The notes: generated from the letters alone by a model not told the origin. 47,524 nucleotides of DNA from Pseudomonadota bacterium (GCA_023458595.1 JAEWYT010000104.1:1-47524); one strand, 5' to 3'. Shown: positions 14,919-22,966, counted from the first letter of the stretch. Program-made: numbers and translations.

Positions 14919-15755
14919 ATGGGCCGCGCCGACTATTCTCAACATATGGTTGAGGGGAAGAACTACATAGAACTTACGCTGGATTTGAAAGAGCCGGCCG
15001 AGCTTTACGATGTGGTCCGCTCTTTCACGTCGCTTGCTCGGCAGTTTGACGAGTACGTGAAAGCCGAACATCCGAACCTGGACGGCGAGGCGAAGATATA
15101 CGTCAAGGACATCCGGCACGGCTCCATTATTGCAGATTTGGTACCGTTCATTCAGCCGCTCATTCAGAACATGGATTCAGCGCTGATTATCGACGGGTTT
15201 GTCCGCCGTTACGGCGGGCTTTTGATGCGTTACGTTCGGGGCGACAGGTTCGAGGCTGCAAAAAAATCCGATCTAGATGACTTCATGGGGCAGGTTGCCG
15301 CGATAGCCAAAGACCCGGACGGATCGCTGGCGATTTCGTCGGCTGAATTCCATCAGACACAACGCACCACTAGGGCTCGCGTGGTGTTCAATACCAATGA
15401 TGCCAGGCGCATCGAGGCAGCCGCCTCGATGCATCGCAAAGAGTTGGAAGCGAAGGCTTATGAGGTATACAAAAACGTCCTCTTGGTCTTTTGGCAATCG
15501 AACCTAAAAGAATCGGAATTAGGCAAACGGACTGGCGAAAAGGCGATTGTCGAGGAAGTGACAAAAACGCCGCTTGCTGTCGTCTACGATAGCGATTTGG
15601 CCGAGGAGCGGATCAAACACGAAACGAAGGACGGCGACCGCAACCTCTACAAGCTTGGTTTCTATGTCGATTGTCGCGTCGAGCGCCTGAACGGTCGCCC
15701 CGTCGCCTATCGCATCTCGGAAGTCCGGGACATCATTGAACTGCCAGATGAGTGA
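14919..15755 (+). CDS. Unknown 278-aa passenger protein of the IS1595-type element
   Basis: I do not recognise a family. The protein is soluble, charged and without signal or membrane segments. A central stretch with DIRHGSIIADLVPFIQPLI and a C-terminal domain with KLGFYVDCRVERLNGRP look like conserved structural elements, and residues ~155-225 are helical and rich in Glu/Lys. Codon use is less GC-biased than in host genes, consistent with transfer on the element. It starts 68 bp inside the left terminal repeat and overlaps the convergent DUF6471 gene by 23 bp. It could be a transposition accessory or a host-interaction gene; the sequence does not decide. Confidence 0.75.
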   Translation: MGRADYSQHMVEGKNYIELTLDLKEPAELYDVVRSFTSLARQFDEYVKAEHPNLDGEAKIYVKDIRHGSIIADLVPFIQPLIQNMDSALIIDGFVRRYGGLLMRYVRGDRFEAAKKSDLDDFMGQVAAIAKDPDGSLAISSAEFHQTQRTTRARVVFNTNDARRIEAAASMHRKELEAKAYEVYKNVLLVFWQSNLKESELGKRTGEKAIVEEVTKTPLAVVYDSDLAEERIKHETKDGDRNLYKLGFYVDCRVERLNGRPVAYRISEVRDIIELPDE

Positions 15756-15957
15756 CGCCTACCGCTGTAAGGCATTGCAGCAAGAATGCTGCGGGGAACT
15801 TCCCGCGCGATAGTTTGTTGCGGATGTTCACTTCCTTCTCGTCAACGCCGATCTCGGCGAGTTTCTCGACTAGCTGGGCGTAGGTCACGCCCTTTCGCTT
15901 CAACTCGGCTTTCAGGAGGTTAGCCGCACGGGCTTCCCAGTCCGTTCGTTCGACCAT
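15733..15957 (-). CDS. DUF6471 small protein
   Basis: A 74-aa protein with a helix-turn-helix-like layout: WEARAANLLKAELKRKGVTYAQLVEKLAEIG, then VNIRNKLSRGKFPAAFLLQCLTAVG, as in small Cro-like or DUF6471 proteins. It is divergent from the transposase with 104 bp between starts. That gap contains short inverted repeats (GTATC-gtaggg-GATAC at 15980-15995 and TACGT-ca-ACGTA at 16014-16025). Control of transposase expression is a reasonable guess from this layout, but there is no direct evidence. Confidence 0.75.
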   Translation of the reverse strand: MVERTDWEARAANLLKAELKRKGVTYAQLVEKLAEIGVDEKEVNIRNKLSRGKFPAAFLLQCLTAVGVTHLAVQ

Positions 15958-15979
15958 CGTATCACCTGCGATAAAAAAA

Positions 15980-16025
15980 GTATCGTAGGGGATACATATG
16001 CCCTTGTGTAGGATACGTCAACGTA
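15980..16025. promoter_or_regulatory. Two short inverted repeats between DUF6471 and transposase genes
   Basis: GTATC-6 nt-GATAC and TACGT-2 nt-ACGTA lie within the 104-bp divergent spacer, with further ACGTA/TACGT pieces around them. They are candidate binding sites for the DUF6471 HTH-like protein and would overlap the transposase promoter. Confidence 0.35.
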
Positions 16026-16061
16026 CTATCTACGTTACATAGGTAACGGAGACAGTACGAA

Positions 16062-17021
16062 ATGGCCCAGCACTTCCTTCTCTCGGCAAAGGCCAGGACG
16101 CTTTCCCTGAAGGCCATCTATCAGGGCGGCGAGGAGAAGGCTTACGAGACGTTCTGTGCCATTCGCTGGCAGGATACCGAGGGCGATCCGGTCTGCCCGC
16201 GCTGCGGCTCGCTGGACGCCTACAGCATCCCTACCCGGCGCAAGTTCCAGTGCAAGAGCTGCGGCTACCAGTACAGCGTGACGAGCGGCACCATCTTTGC
16301 CTCGCGCAAGATGAGCTTCACCGACCTGTGCGCCGCGATCTGCATCTTCGTCAACGCGGTGAAGGGCCTGTCCGCATTGCAGCTCAGCCGCGACCTGGAC
16401 TGCCAGTACAAAACGGCCTTCGTTCTCGCTCATAAGCTCCGTGAGGCGCTGGCGTCGGAAATCGCCGGTCACACGGTCGACGACGAAGTGGAAATCGACG
16501 GCGCGTACTTCGGCGGCCATATCCGCCCGGAGAACATGAAAGAGGATCGCGTCGATCGTCGCCTTGCCCAGCACCAGACCGGCAAGCGCCGGGTCGTCAT
16601 CGCGATCCGCGAGCGGCACGGCCGCACTCTGACGTTTGTCGCCCGTACCGAGGCGGAAGGCGTCGACTACGCCAAGCGGTTCGTCGCTCGCGATGCGATC
16701 ATGTTTGCCGATGAGGCTTCCCACTGGGATGCACTTCACGCGGGCTGGCGCACCTACCGGATCAACCACAGCGAGGCTTACAGCTTCGACGGCGTGTCGA
16801 CCAATCAGGCGGAAAGCTACTTCTCACGCCTGCGGCGCATGGTGACGGGTCAGCATCACCACGTCAGCCCGCGCTACCTGCACCAATACGCGCATGAGGC
16901 GGCTTGGAAAGAAGATCATCGCCGCCTGTCGAATGGCGAGCTTGCCAGCCGGACGCTGGGCCTTGCCCTGTCGCATCCGGTAAGCAGGAACTGGGCTGGG
17001 TATTGGCAGCGAAATCAATAG
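16062..17021 (+). CDS. IS1595-family transposase
   Basis: A 319-aa DDE-type transposase. An N-terminal zinc ribbon is visible (CPRCGS at ~46-49 and CKSCGY at ~64-67), followed by a helical region and the catalytic domain with IDGAYFGGH (first Asp), MFADEASHWD (second Asp) and STNQAESYFSRLRR (the Asn/Glu region typical of the ISXO2-like DDE domain). Length and motif order match IS1595-type transposases, and the 8-bp target duplication agrees. The frame is intact, so the enzyme is probably functional. The ATG is preceded by GGAGACAG. Confidence 0.93.
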   Translation: MAQHFLLSAKARTLSLKAIYQGGEEKAYETFCAIRWQDTEGDPVCPRCGSLDAYSIPTRRKFQCKSCGYQYSVTSGTIFASRKMSFTDLCAAICIFVNAVKGLSALQLSRDLDCQYKTAFVLAHKLREALASEIAGHTVDDEVEIDGAYFGGHIRPENMKEDRVDRRLAQHQTGKRRVVIAIRERHGRTLTFVARTEAEGVDYAKRFVARDAIMFADEASHWDALHAGWRTYRINHSEAYSFDGVSTNQAESYFSRLRRMVTGQHHHVSPRYLHQYAHEAAWKEDHRRLSNGELASRTLGLALSHPVSRNWAGYWQRNQ

Positions 17022-17099
17022 GTTAACGCGATGGCTTGCAATCTGGAGAAGAATCCCCAGATTCCCGACGTTTACCAAATCTTAGGGTAGACAAAGGTC

Positions 17100-17130
17100 G
17101 GCCCGGCGGTGCGCTAACACCTACCGGGCC
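17100..17130 (+). terminator. Stem-loop after the transposase gene
   Basis: GGCCCGG and CCGGGCC pair, with an inner GGTG/CACC stem, and are followed by TTGTCT. It lies 79 bp past the transposase stop and before the GIY-YIG-like gene, a likely intrinsic terminator. A second small hairpin (CCACC-ttgc-GGTGG) is at 17141-17154. Confidence 0.55.
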
Positions 17131-17249
17131 TTGTCTGAAACCACCTTGCGGTGGGGCGTGATCACTCTGGCATTAGTTGGATACACCGCACCTTGGTGTC
17201 AAGAGGGTTTCATGCCCCATCGCATAAGAGCACAGAGAAAGGTGCTTTT

Positions 17250-17591
17250 ATGGACACTATCGAATGGACCGGAAAATCCGGCACCGACTACCGTTTCGAA
17301 GTCTACCCGCTGGGGACGGAATTCGTTCCCCTACCGGGTGTCTACATCTTTTGTGTTCTCACCGGCGGGGTATACAAAGCCCTCTATGTCGGCGAGACGG
17401 ATTCCCTCTATGATCGCCTCAATGCCAGGCTTGATGACCACGACGGGTTTGAACGCGCACGTGCCTACGGCGTGTCGCATGTCGGGGCCATGTTGGTCGA
17501 CAACCCGACCCAGCGCCTGAGGATTGAAATCGATCTTCGGCATGGGATGAATCCTGTCTGCAACCGCGAAGCCATACCGGCTTCGCGTTAA
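17250..17591 (+). CDS. GIY-YIG-like nuclease-domain protein (passenger)
   Basis: A 113-aa protein whose core matches the GIY-YIG nuclease pattern. GVY is at residues 30-32 and YVG at 46-48, followed by GETDSLYDRL with Arg56 at the catalytic arginine position; Glu93 in RLRIEIDLRHG fits the metal-binding glutamate, and Asn101 or Asn105 ends the domain. GAGAAAGG lies 8 nt before the ATG at 17250; an upstream in-frame start at 17151 runs through hairpin sequence and is rejected. Without a further DNA-binding domain it may be a minimal nuclease. Its role on the element (transposition, maintenance or defence) is unknown. It overlaps the convergent next gene by 4 bp. Confidence 0.75.
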   Translation: MDTIEWTGKSGTDYRFEVYPLGTEFVPLPGVYIFCVLTGGVYKALYVGETDSLYDRLNARLDDHDGFERARAYGVSHVGAMLVDNPTQRLRIEIDLRHGMNPVCNREAIPASR

Positions 17592-18061
17592 CTTGAGCTG
17601 AAGGCGGCTGGCTGGACAACGGCCGGCCGCCACATCAAGTTCCCGCGCTCGTTAGTCCCGGACTGCACCGCCCCGTCGTTTCTGAGCTTCCGCAGTGTCT
17701 TCGCCATGCGCCGGGGAAGGTCCGGCAGTCTCTTGCACATCTCGGCGTGCCGATCGGATTCGATCATCCGTGCCGCCAACTGACGAGCCGTGAGGGGCGT
17801 ATCGGCCTCGCGTAGGGCGTCCAGTACGAACCGCTGTAGTTCACCGCGTCGGAAGTAGACGACGGGCACGCGACGGGGCATTCGGCCTTCTACGTCGCCC
17901 TTGAATGACAGGACGTGCAGCACTCGGTCGATTGCCTCGATATCGGCGGTGAGCCTCGTAAGTCTCTCACGCGTGATTTTCACTTCGCCGAACAGATCGG
18001 CCCGCTTGGTCAGCAGGCCCGAAATGGTGTGTTCGAAAGAGTCTGTGCGAGCGCGTCTCAT
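17588..18061 (-). CDS. Unknown passenger protein with coiled coil and possible winged helix
   Basis: A 157-aa protein I do not assign to a family. Residues ~15-50 form a heptad-like helix (LLTKRADLFGEVKITRERL, then LTADIEAIDRVLHVL), suggesting dimerisation. Residues ~72-150 read like a winged helix (LQRFVLDALREADTPLTARQLAARM, then MAKTLRKLRNDGAVQSG and GNLMWR). It ends at the GIY-YIG gene and starts 68 bp inside the right terminal repeat, so it belongs to the element. It may be a regulator. Confidence 0.7.
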   Translation of the reverse strand: MRRARTDSFEHTISGLLTKRADLFGEVKITRERLTRLTADIEAIDRVLHVLSFKGDVEGRMPRRVPVVYFRRGELQRFVLDALREADTPLTARQLAARMIESDRHAEMCKRLPDLPRRMAKTLRKLRNDGAVQSGTNERGNLMWRPAVVQPAAFSSS

Positions 18062-18129
18062 GCGCCGAGTGTCGCGCTAAGGCGCTGAAAATTCACGCGG
18101 ATAGTTTCTGCGCTTGCTACCTAATGCCG

Positions 18130-18137
18130 CGTATCTG
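18130..18137. repeat. 8-bp target-site duplication, right copy (CGTATCTG)
   Basis: Exact copy of 14843-14850, directly after the right terminal inverted repeat. Confidence 0.9.
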
Positions 18138-18157
18138 AGCCACTGTAACCAACGTGT

Positions 18158-18178
18158 GCCCTGGACTTGATCCAGGGC
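18158..18178. terminator. Stem-loop after the DUF1932 dehydrogenase gene
   Basis: GCCCTGGA and TCCAGGGC form a perfect 8-bp stem with loop CTTGA, 23 bp past the stop of the minus-strand dehydrogenase. It is the inverted counterpart of the palindrome at 14814-14834 on the other side of the IS1595-type element. Confidence 0.55.
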
Positions 18179-18201
18179 CCAGACGGCGGCGCCGGCCGGT
18201 C

Positions 18202-19089
18202 TCAGCGATCGCGCCTCGCCCCGAGACCCAGCGCCGTCAGCAGGGCCTCGACGTCGGCCTCCGTATGCTGGCCCTTCGGCAGGAAGTCGAGCGACCCGAT
18301 GCGCGCTTGCGTGGCGGCGATTGCGGCGGCGACATCGCCGTTGAGGCCTAGCTCGCGGAGCGTCACGGCGGACTCCTCCATCTCCGCGGCGCGGCGGATG
18401 CCGTGCCGGGAGACGCGTTCGAGCTCGTAGTCCGCAAACGTCCCCCATTCGAGACCGGGGAAGCTCGCGGCGAGCGAGGAGACGACGCGCTCGAAGCAGC
18501 CCGAGGCGCGGGCCGCCAGCAGCATCTCCACGGTGATCGCCTCGAGCCCTTTCACGAACAGGCTGCGTACCATCTTGATCGCGGTCGCCTCGCCGATGTC
18601 GTCGCTGACGATCTCGAAATTGAAACCGAGGCGGGCAAGCTCCGGCTCCACCCGACGGGCCGAGCTGCCCGCGAGCAGCACGGGCGTCTCGTGGCCGCGC
18701 GGATGCACCGGCGCCATCACCGCCATGTCGACATAGGCCCCTCCGTTGCCGCCGACGAGGTCGGCGGAGACGCGCTTGCGGCCCGGCGAGACGGAGTTGA
18801 TGTCGATGAAGACGTGACGGCGTTCGAGATAGGGAGAGCACTCGCGCGCCGCATCGAGGCTCGAAGCCGCCGTGACGGCGGAGATAACCCAGTCGGACTC
18901 CGCCGCGACGTCGGAGGGATGGGCGAGAGGGTGGACGTCGCGCTGGCGGGCGATGTTCGCCGTCGGCCCGTCCATTCTTTCGGTGTCGAACAGGATATCG
19001 TAGGTCGCGAAATGCTCGACGTCCTTGTCCTTCAGCGTGTCGGCGAAGGCGCGGCCGGCCTCGCCGAAACCGATGAACCCGATACGCAT
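18202..19089 (-). CDS. NAD(P)-dependent dehydrogenase, 6-phosphogluconate/3-hydroxyisobutyrate type with DUF1932 domain
   Basis: Beta-hydroxyacid dehydrogenase superfamily. MRIGFIGFGEAGRAFAD gives the N-terminal GxGxxG Rossmann motif, the middle contains FIDINSVSPGRK and the lysine-bearing helix GEATAIKMVRSLFVKGLEAI, where the catalytic lysine lies, and the C-terminal region is DUF1932-like (LPKGQHTEADVEALLTALGLG). At 295 aa it is full length. The ATG at 19089 follows AAGGAACGAGG; the frame extending to 19128 adds a non-family leader. It is 70 bp downstream of the EamA exporter and on the same strand as the flavin hydroxylase, so the three may be one transcript. It would oxidise a 3-hydroxy acid; the substrate is unknown. 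Confidence 0.83.
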   Translation of the reverse strand: MRIGFIGFGEAGRAFADTLKDKDVEHFATYDILFDTERMDGPTANIARQRDVHPLAHPSDVAAESDWVISAVTAASSLDAARECSPYLERRHVFIDINSVSPGRKRVSADLVGGNGGAYVDMAVMAPVHPRGHETPVLLAGSSARRVEPELARLGFNFEIVSDDIGEATAIKMVRSLFVKGLEAITVEMLLAARASGCFERVVSSLAASFPGLEWGTFADYELERVSRHGIRRAAEMEESAVTLRELGLNGDVAAAIAATQARIGSLDFLPKGQHTEADVEALLTALGLGARRDR

Positions 19090-19159
19090 CGACCTCGTTC
19101 CTTCTGCCGTCGCGATCCTACATCGCACCGGCCGGGCGTGTCGTAAATAGGGCGGATGG

Positions 19160-20032
19160 TCAGCCTTTCGGCCGATGCGCGCGCTGGGCGAGAACGATCG
19201 CGACGCCGCCGAGCGTGGCGATCGAGGCGACCAGCAGACGCAGCGTCGGCTGCTCGGAGATCAGCAGGACGCCGCCGATCGCGGCGATAATCGGCACAGA
19301 AAGCTGCACCGTCGCGGCGCGGGTCGCGGTCAGGCCGGGCAGGGCGGCGTACCAGATGACGTATCCGCAGGCGGACGCGATCGCGCCGGACGCGACGGCG
19401 AGGGCGAAGCCGCGTCCGGTCGCGTGGAAGCTGTTCAGGAAGCCCAGGCTGACGACGATCGTCAGCGGCACGGCGTAGATGAAGTTGCCGGCTGTCGCGG
19501 CGAGCGGGTCCTTGGCGCCGCGGCCGAGCAGGGAATAGAAGCCCCAGGAAATTCCGGCGATCGCCATCGCCGCCGCGCCGAGCGGATCGGGTGCGCTCAC
19601 GCCGGGCGAGACCAGATAGACGAGGCCGAGGATCGCCGCCGCCAGGCCGGCCCACGAAAGGAGCGAGAAGTGCTCGCCCGATCTCAGCGCGACGATGAAC
19701 ATGGTGAGCTGGACGGCGCCGAACAGGACGAGCGCGCCCGTCCCCGCGCTCAGCGACAGATAGGCGAAGGAAAAGAAGATCATGTAGGCGAAAAGCGCCA
19801 CGACGGAGCGCCAGTTCGCGTGCGGGCGGCCTTTCATCCCGTGGCGCAGCAGCAGGATCAGGGAGAGGGTGATCGCGCCGGAGATCAGGCGCACGCTCGT
19901 GAAGCTCGCCGCATCGATCAGCCGCGGTCCGAGCGCGAGGCGGCAGAGCAGGGAGTTGGCGGCGAAGGCGAGCATTGCCACCCCGGTCAGCGCTGCGGTG
20001 CGGGCGGTGATGTGGTCGGTCGCTGCTGTCAT
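19160..20032 (-). CDS. EamA-family (DMT superfamily) transporter
   Basis: A 290-aa inner-membrane protein with ten hydrophobic segments arranged as two EamA repeats, the drug/metabolite transporter layout; the repeats start near residues 10 and 145. Motifs include SVRLISGAITLSLILL and SVPIIAAIGGVLLISEQPTLRLL. Family members mostly export amino acids, purines or other metabolites. GAGGGG precedes the ATG at 20032. It follows the flavin hydroxylase by 124 bp on the same strand. Confidence 0.85.
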   Translation of the reverse strand: MTAATDHITARTAALTGVAMLAFAANSLLCRLALGPRLIDAASFTSVRLISGAITLSLILLLRHGMKGRPHANWRSVVALFAYMIFFSFAYLSLSAGTGALVLFGAVQLTMFIVALRSGEHFSLLSWAGLAAAILGLVYLVSPGVSAPDPLGAAAMAIAGISWGFYSLLGRGAKDPLAATAGNFIYAVPLTIVVSLGFLNSFHATGRGFALAVASGAIASACGYVIWYAALPGLTATRAATVQLSVPIIAAIGGVLLISEQPTLRLLVASIATLGGVAIVLAQRAHRPKG

Positions 20033-20156
20033 CGGTCGCCCCTCGAAACGCTCGCCGAACAAGAGCTTTGCCGGCGTCTGCGGTCAAGCGGCGCGTTCGA
20101 TTTCCGCACGCATGCGCGTTGCCACACAGTGACCGATCGGATCGCGACCGGCGACA

Positions 20157-21368
20157 TTATTCGATCGCCTCGGCCCGGCGCAGGCTGGCGATCATCGATG
20201 TGCCGAGGACGTGCCTGTAGGCCTCTTCCGGATCGGCGGCGATCCCGCGCAGCTCGTCGAGGCGTTCCTTGCGGACAGCCGGATCGCGTTCCTCGAGGAG
20301 CCGCTTGTTGCGGATGGACATCGCCTGCACGAACTCGATGGTGACGCCGCGGCGCTGGCGGACGTAGCGTTCCAGCAACGCGTCGGCATCGGCGCCGCCG
20401 TTGACGATCTCGCCGAGCTTCTCCGCGAGGTTCATGGCGTCGTGGACGGCCGAGTTGAGCCCCATCGCGCCGAGCGGGTTGTTGATGTGGGCTGCATCGC
20501 CCATCAGCAGCACGCGGCCGTTCCGGAAGGTCGCGGCGACGCGCTGATGCACGCGGTAGATCGAGTGATACGGGATGTCGGCATTGCCGAGGCCGGGCTG
20601 AAATCCGTCGAGCCGCTCGCGCACGAAGGGCAGCGACAGGGCGGTCCCGTCCTCGACTTCCGGCTGGATCGGGAAGGCGAGCCGCCACAGGCCCGGCGGG
20701 CCGTCGTGGGGCATCTTGAACACCGCCGCCCATTCCACCGGATCGGCGATATAGGCGTTCATGGCGAAGCCGTGCCGGCCGAGGTCGTAGACGCAGGAGG
20801 CGACGAGATAGCGCTCGGGCCACGTGAAGCCTTCGAACGAAACGCCCGTCTGCTTGCGCACGGAGGAACGGCCGCCGTCGGCGCCGACAAGAAAGCTCGC
20901 CTCGATCGTCTCCTCACCGTTCGGACTCTCGATCGTGACCAGCACGCGGTCGCCCCGCTGCTCGAAGGAGCGGAACTCGGTCGAGAAGCGCAGGTCGAGA
21001 TCGGGCAAGTCTTGCGCCCGCTTGCCGAGGAAGCGGGTCAGCCGGTGCTGCTCGATATGCAGGCGGTAGGGGTAGGGCGTGTCGTTCCTGAGGAGGCCGA
21101 GGTCGAACTCGGCGACGACGCCGTCGTGCCGGTCGCGGATCTGCCAGACCGGCACCTTGATCCCGTGCCCGCGCATCGCCTCGCCGACGCCGAGCCTGTC
21201 GAGCATCTCCACCGTCGGGGGATGGAAGGAGCCGGCGCGCAGGTCGAGCGGGAAGGCCGGCTCGCGCTCGACGACGATGACGGGGATGTCCTGGAGCGCC
21301 AGGGCGACGGCGGCGCACATGCCGCCCGGCCCGCCGCCGGCGACCACGATCGGCAGCCGCTCAGGCAT
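20157..21368 (-). CDS. FAD-dependent aromatic hydroxylase (PHBH fold), candidate for gentisate formation
   Basis: Class A flavoprotein monooxygenase that would use NAD(P)H and O2 to hydroxylate an aromatic acid. Motifs are in order: GGGPGGMCAA (residues ~11-20, FAD ADP-binding), FLVGADGGRSSVRKQ (DG motif), and NGRVLLMGDAAHINNPLGAMGLNSAVHDA (GD motif and FAD-binding histidine region). At 403 aa it is full length. GGAGG precedes the ATG. It is divergent from gentisate 1,2-dioxygenase, so hydroxylation of 3-hydroxybenzoate or salicylate to gentisate is the natural proposal. Other substrates are possible, and the motifs do not separate 3-hydroxybenzoate 6-hydroxylase from salicylate-type enzymes. 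Confidence 0.85.
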   Translation of the reverse strand: MPERLPIVVAGGGPGGMCAAVALALQDIPVIVVEREPAFPLDLRAGSFHPPTVEMLDRLGVGEAMRGHGIKVPVWQIRDRHDGVVAEFDLGLLRNDTPYPYRLHIEQHRLTRFLGKRAQDLPDLDLRFSTEFRSFEQRGDRVLVTIESPNGEETIEASFLVGADGGRSSVRKQTGVSFEGFTWPERYLVASCVYDLGRHGFAMNAYIADPVEWAAVFKMPHDGPPGLWRLAFPIQPEVEDGTALSLPFVRERLDGFQPGLGNADIPYHSIYRVHQRVAATFRNGRVLLMGDAAHINNPLGAMGLNSAVHDAMNLAEKLGEIVNGGADADALLERYVRQRRGVTIEFVQAMSIRNKRLLEERDPAVRKERLDELRGIAADPEEAYRHVLGTSMIASLRRAEAIE

Positions 21369-21383
21369 GGGCGGACCTCCGGT

Positions 21384-21548
21384 CGTGGATACCCGGGACA
21401 GGCCCGGGCATGACGGCTGAGTGTGTGGTCGCTGCCCGACTACGATCGGCCGGGCCGGTGCGGCCTTGATTGAGGGGAAGCGTGCATATTCCTCGAATTC
21501 CTCGGAAACCTCTCGGCGTCATGGCCGGGCCTGTCCCGGCCATCCACG
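21384..21548. repeat. Inverted pair of palindromic repeats between hydroxylase and gentisate dioxygenase
   Basis: Within the 436-bp divergent gap (21369-21804), 21384-21416 (CGTGGAT...CATGACGG, core CCCGGGACAGGCCCGGG) and 21517-21548 (CGTCATGGCCGGGCCTGTCC start) are near-exact reverse complements. They belong to the dispersed intergenic repeats of Rhizobiales. The rest of the gap is non-coding and turns AT-rich from about 21725, where a GTATAC site lies. Confidence 0.75.
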
Positions 21549-21730
21549 TCCTGGCCGACGGCAAATGCTGCGCGCGGAGAGACGGAACAGAACTGCGCAT
21601 GACAGCAGAGCTGGGGGCGCCCGGCGATCTTACGGGCAGCCAGCGGTGACTACGGGTCGCGTGACGCATCGCCCGGCCTTCCTCCCGCTCGGTCCTGCTC
21701 GGCCGGCTTGCCGGCGGACGCGTACTTAAT

Positions 21731-21740
21731 TAGTATACCT
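21731..21740. promoter_or_regulatory. GTATAC-type operator (TAGTATACCT) upstream of gentisate dioxygenase
   Basis: Centred about 70 bp before the gentisate dioxygenase ATG, in an AT-rich patch. It matches T-N-GTATAC-N-A, as seen at four other promoters in the window, except for the last base. FCD-type GntR proteins bind such half-sites (TNGT...ACNA). Confidence 0.5.
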
Positions 21741-21804
21741 TATCAAATTTACCCCATCGCAGCGGCCGCCGACAAGGCCGCCGGGAACCAAAGCGGAGGA
21801 TGCC

Positions 21805-22860
21805 ATGGATCGCGTCGTCGACGACGCCACCAAGCAGAAGCGCCAGGATTTCTACGACAAGCTCGGGCCGAAGAACCTTGCGCCGCTCTGGGAGGTGCTG
21901 AAGGGCCTGATGCCGAACGAGCCGACCTCGAAGGCGGTGCCGTTCCAGTGGCGCTATTCGGACGTACGCCCGCTGCTGATGGAATCCGGCCGGCTGCTCA
22001 CGGCCGAGGAGGCGGAGCGGCGGGTGCTGGTGTTTGAGAACCCGTCCTTCGTCGGCCAGTCGCGGACGACCTCGACGCTCTATTCGGGCGTGCAGCTGAT
22101 CATGCCGGGCGAGACCGCGCCGGCGCACCGGCACACCGCCTCGGCACTGCGCTTCATGCTGGAAGGGGAGAGCGCCTTCACGGCGGTCGGCGGCGAGCGC
22201 ACGACCATGCGCGCCGGCGACTTCGTCATCACGCCGGCCTGGGCCTGGCACGACCACGGCAACGAAGGCTCCGAACCCTGTGCGTGGCTCGACGGGCTGG
22301 ATCTGCCGATCGTCTCCTTCTTCGAGGTGGGCTTCTCCGAAGGCCACAACGACAAGCGCCAGTCGCTGAGCCGGCCTGAGGGCGACTCGCTCGCCCGCTT
22401 CGGCGACGGCCTCTTGCCGGTCAACGCGACGAGCCGCTACGGGCTCACCTCGCCGATCTTCAACTACCCCTACGAGCGCACCCGCGAGGCGCTGGTGAGG
22501 GCTTCGAAGGGCGAGGCGCCGGACCGCCATACGGCCACGACGCTGCGCTACGCCAACCCGATCGACGGCGGGTGGGCGATGCCGACCATGTCGACCTGGA
22601 TGACCTACCTGCAGAAGGGCTTCGAGACGGAGGCGATGCGATCGACCGACGGCATCGTGATGTGCGTCGGGGAGGGCAGCGGCACGGCGACCGTCGGCGA
22701 CAAGACCTTCAGCTTCGAGCCGCGCGACGTGATCGTGATCCCCGCGTGGACGTGGCGTAGCTTCAAGGCGTCCGAGGACTGCTTCCTGTTCCACTTCTCC
22801 GACCGCGTCGTGCACGAGAAGCTCGGCTTCTTCCGCGAGCAGCGGCGCGGGGTGAACTGA
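21805..22860 (+). CDS. Gentisate 1,2-dioxygenase
   Basis: Opens the ring of gentisate to maleylpyruvate with Fe(II) and O2. A 351-aa bicupin: the N-terminal cupin carries the metal ligands His108 and His110 in APAHRHTASALRFML and His149 in AWAWHDHGN, matching the three-His site of gentisate and salicylate dioxygenases; the C-terminal cupin lacks the full His set (VIVIPAWTWRSF), as usual. GGAGG precedes the ATG. Related 1-hydroxy-2-naphthoate or salicylate 1,2-dioxygenases share these motifs, but the linked acylpyruvate hydrolase and flavin hydroxylase favour gentisate. Confidence 0.88.
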   Translation: MDRVVDDATKQKRQDFYDKLGPKNLAPLWEVLKGLMPNEPTSKAVPFQWRYSDVRPLLMESGRLLTAEEAERRVLVFENPSFVGQSRTTSTLYSGVQLIMPGETAPAHRHTASALRFMLEGESAFTAVGGERTTMRAGDFVITPAWAWHDHGNEGSEPCAWLDGLDLPIVSFFEVGFSEGHNDKRQSLSRPEGDSLARFGDGLLPVNATSRYGLTSPIFNYPYERTREALVRASKGEAPDRHTATTLRYANPIDGGWAMPTMSTWMTYLQKGFETEAMRSTDGIVMCVGEGSGTATVGDKTFSFEPRDVIVIPAWTWRSFKASEDCFLFHFSDRVVHEKLGFFREQRRGVN

Positions 22861-22862
22861 GG

Positions 22863-22966
22863 CGTCATCTCGCTCCGCTCGTCCGCGCGAAGGCGGGGAT
22901 CCGGGGCCGGCTGGCGCGGCTTCGGCGCGCGGCCCTGGACCTTCCGCCTTCGCGGGAATGAGCGGA
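22863..22966. repeat. Inverted palindromic repeat between gentisate dioxygenase and the FAH hydrolase
   Basis: CGCGAAGGCGG (22886-22896) and its reverse complement CCGCCTTCGCG (22944-22954) lie within larger mirror-image units (GTCAT...GGGGATCC and GGACC...GGAATGAGCGG). It is another dispersed intergenic repeat, positioned inside the gentisate operon. Confidence 0.7.

Larger units (their letters stand above)
14851..18129. mobile_element. Complete IS1595-family element with four passenger genes
   Basis: The 3279-bp element is bounded by inverted repeats: CGGCATTAGGCAGCAACGGCAG on the left and, read inwards from the right, CGGCATTAGGTAGCAAGCGCAG. It is flanked by the 8-bp duplication CGTATCTG. 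It carries a 319-aa IS1595-type transposase and four other genes: a 278-aa unknown, a DUF6471 protein, a GIY-YIG-like protein and a 157-aa unknown with a possible winged helix. Base composition is visibly less GC-rich than the host genes, mainly in the 278-aa gene and the regions near the ends. It sits between convergent galD and a dehydrogenase gene and interrupts no reading frame. Confidence 0.9.
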
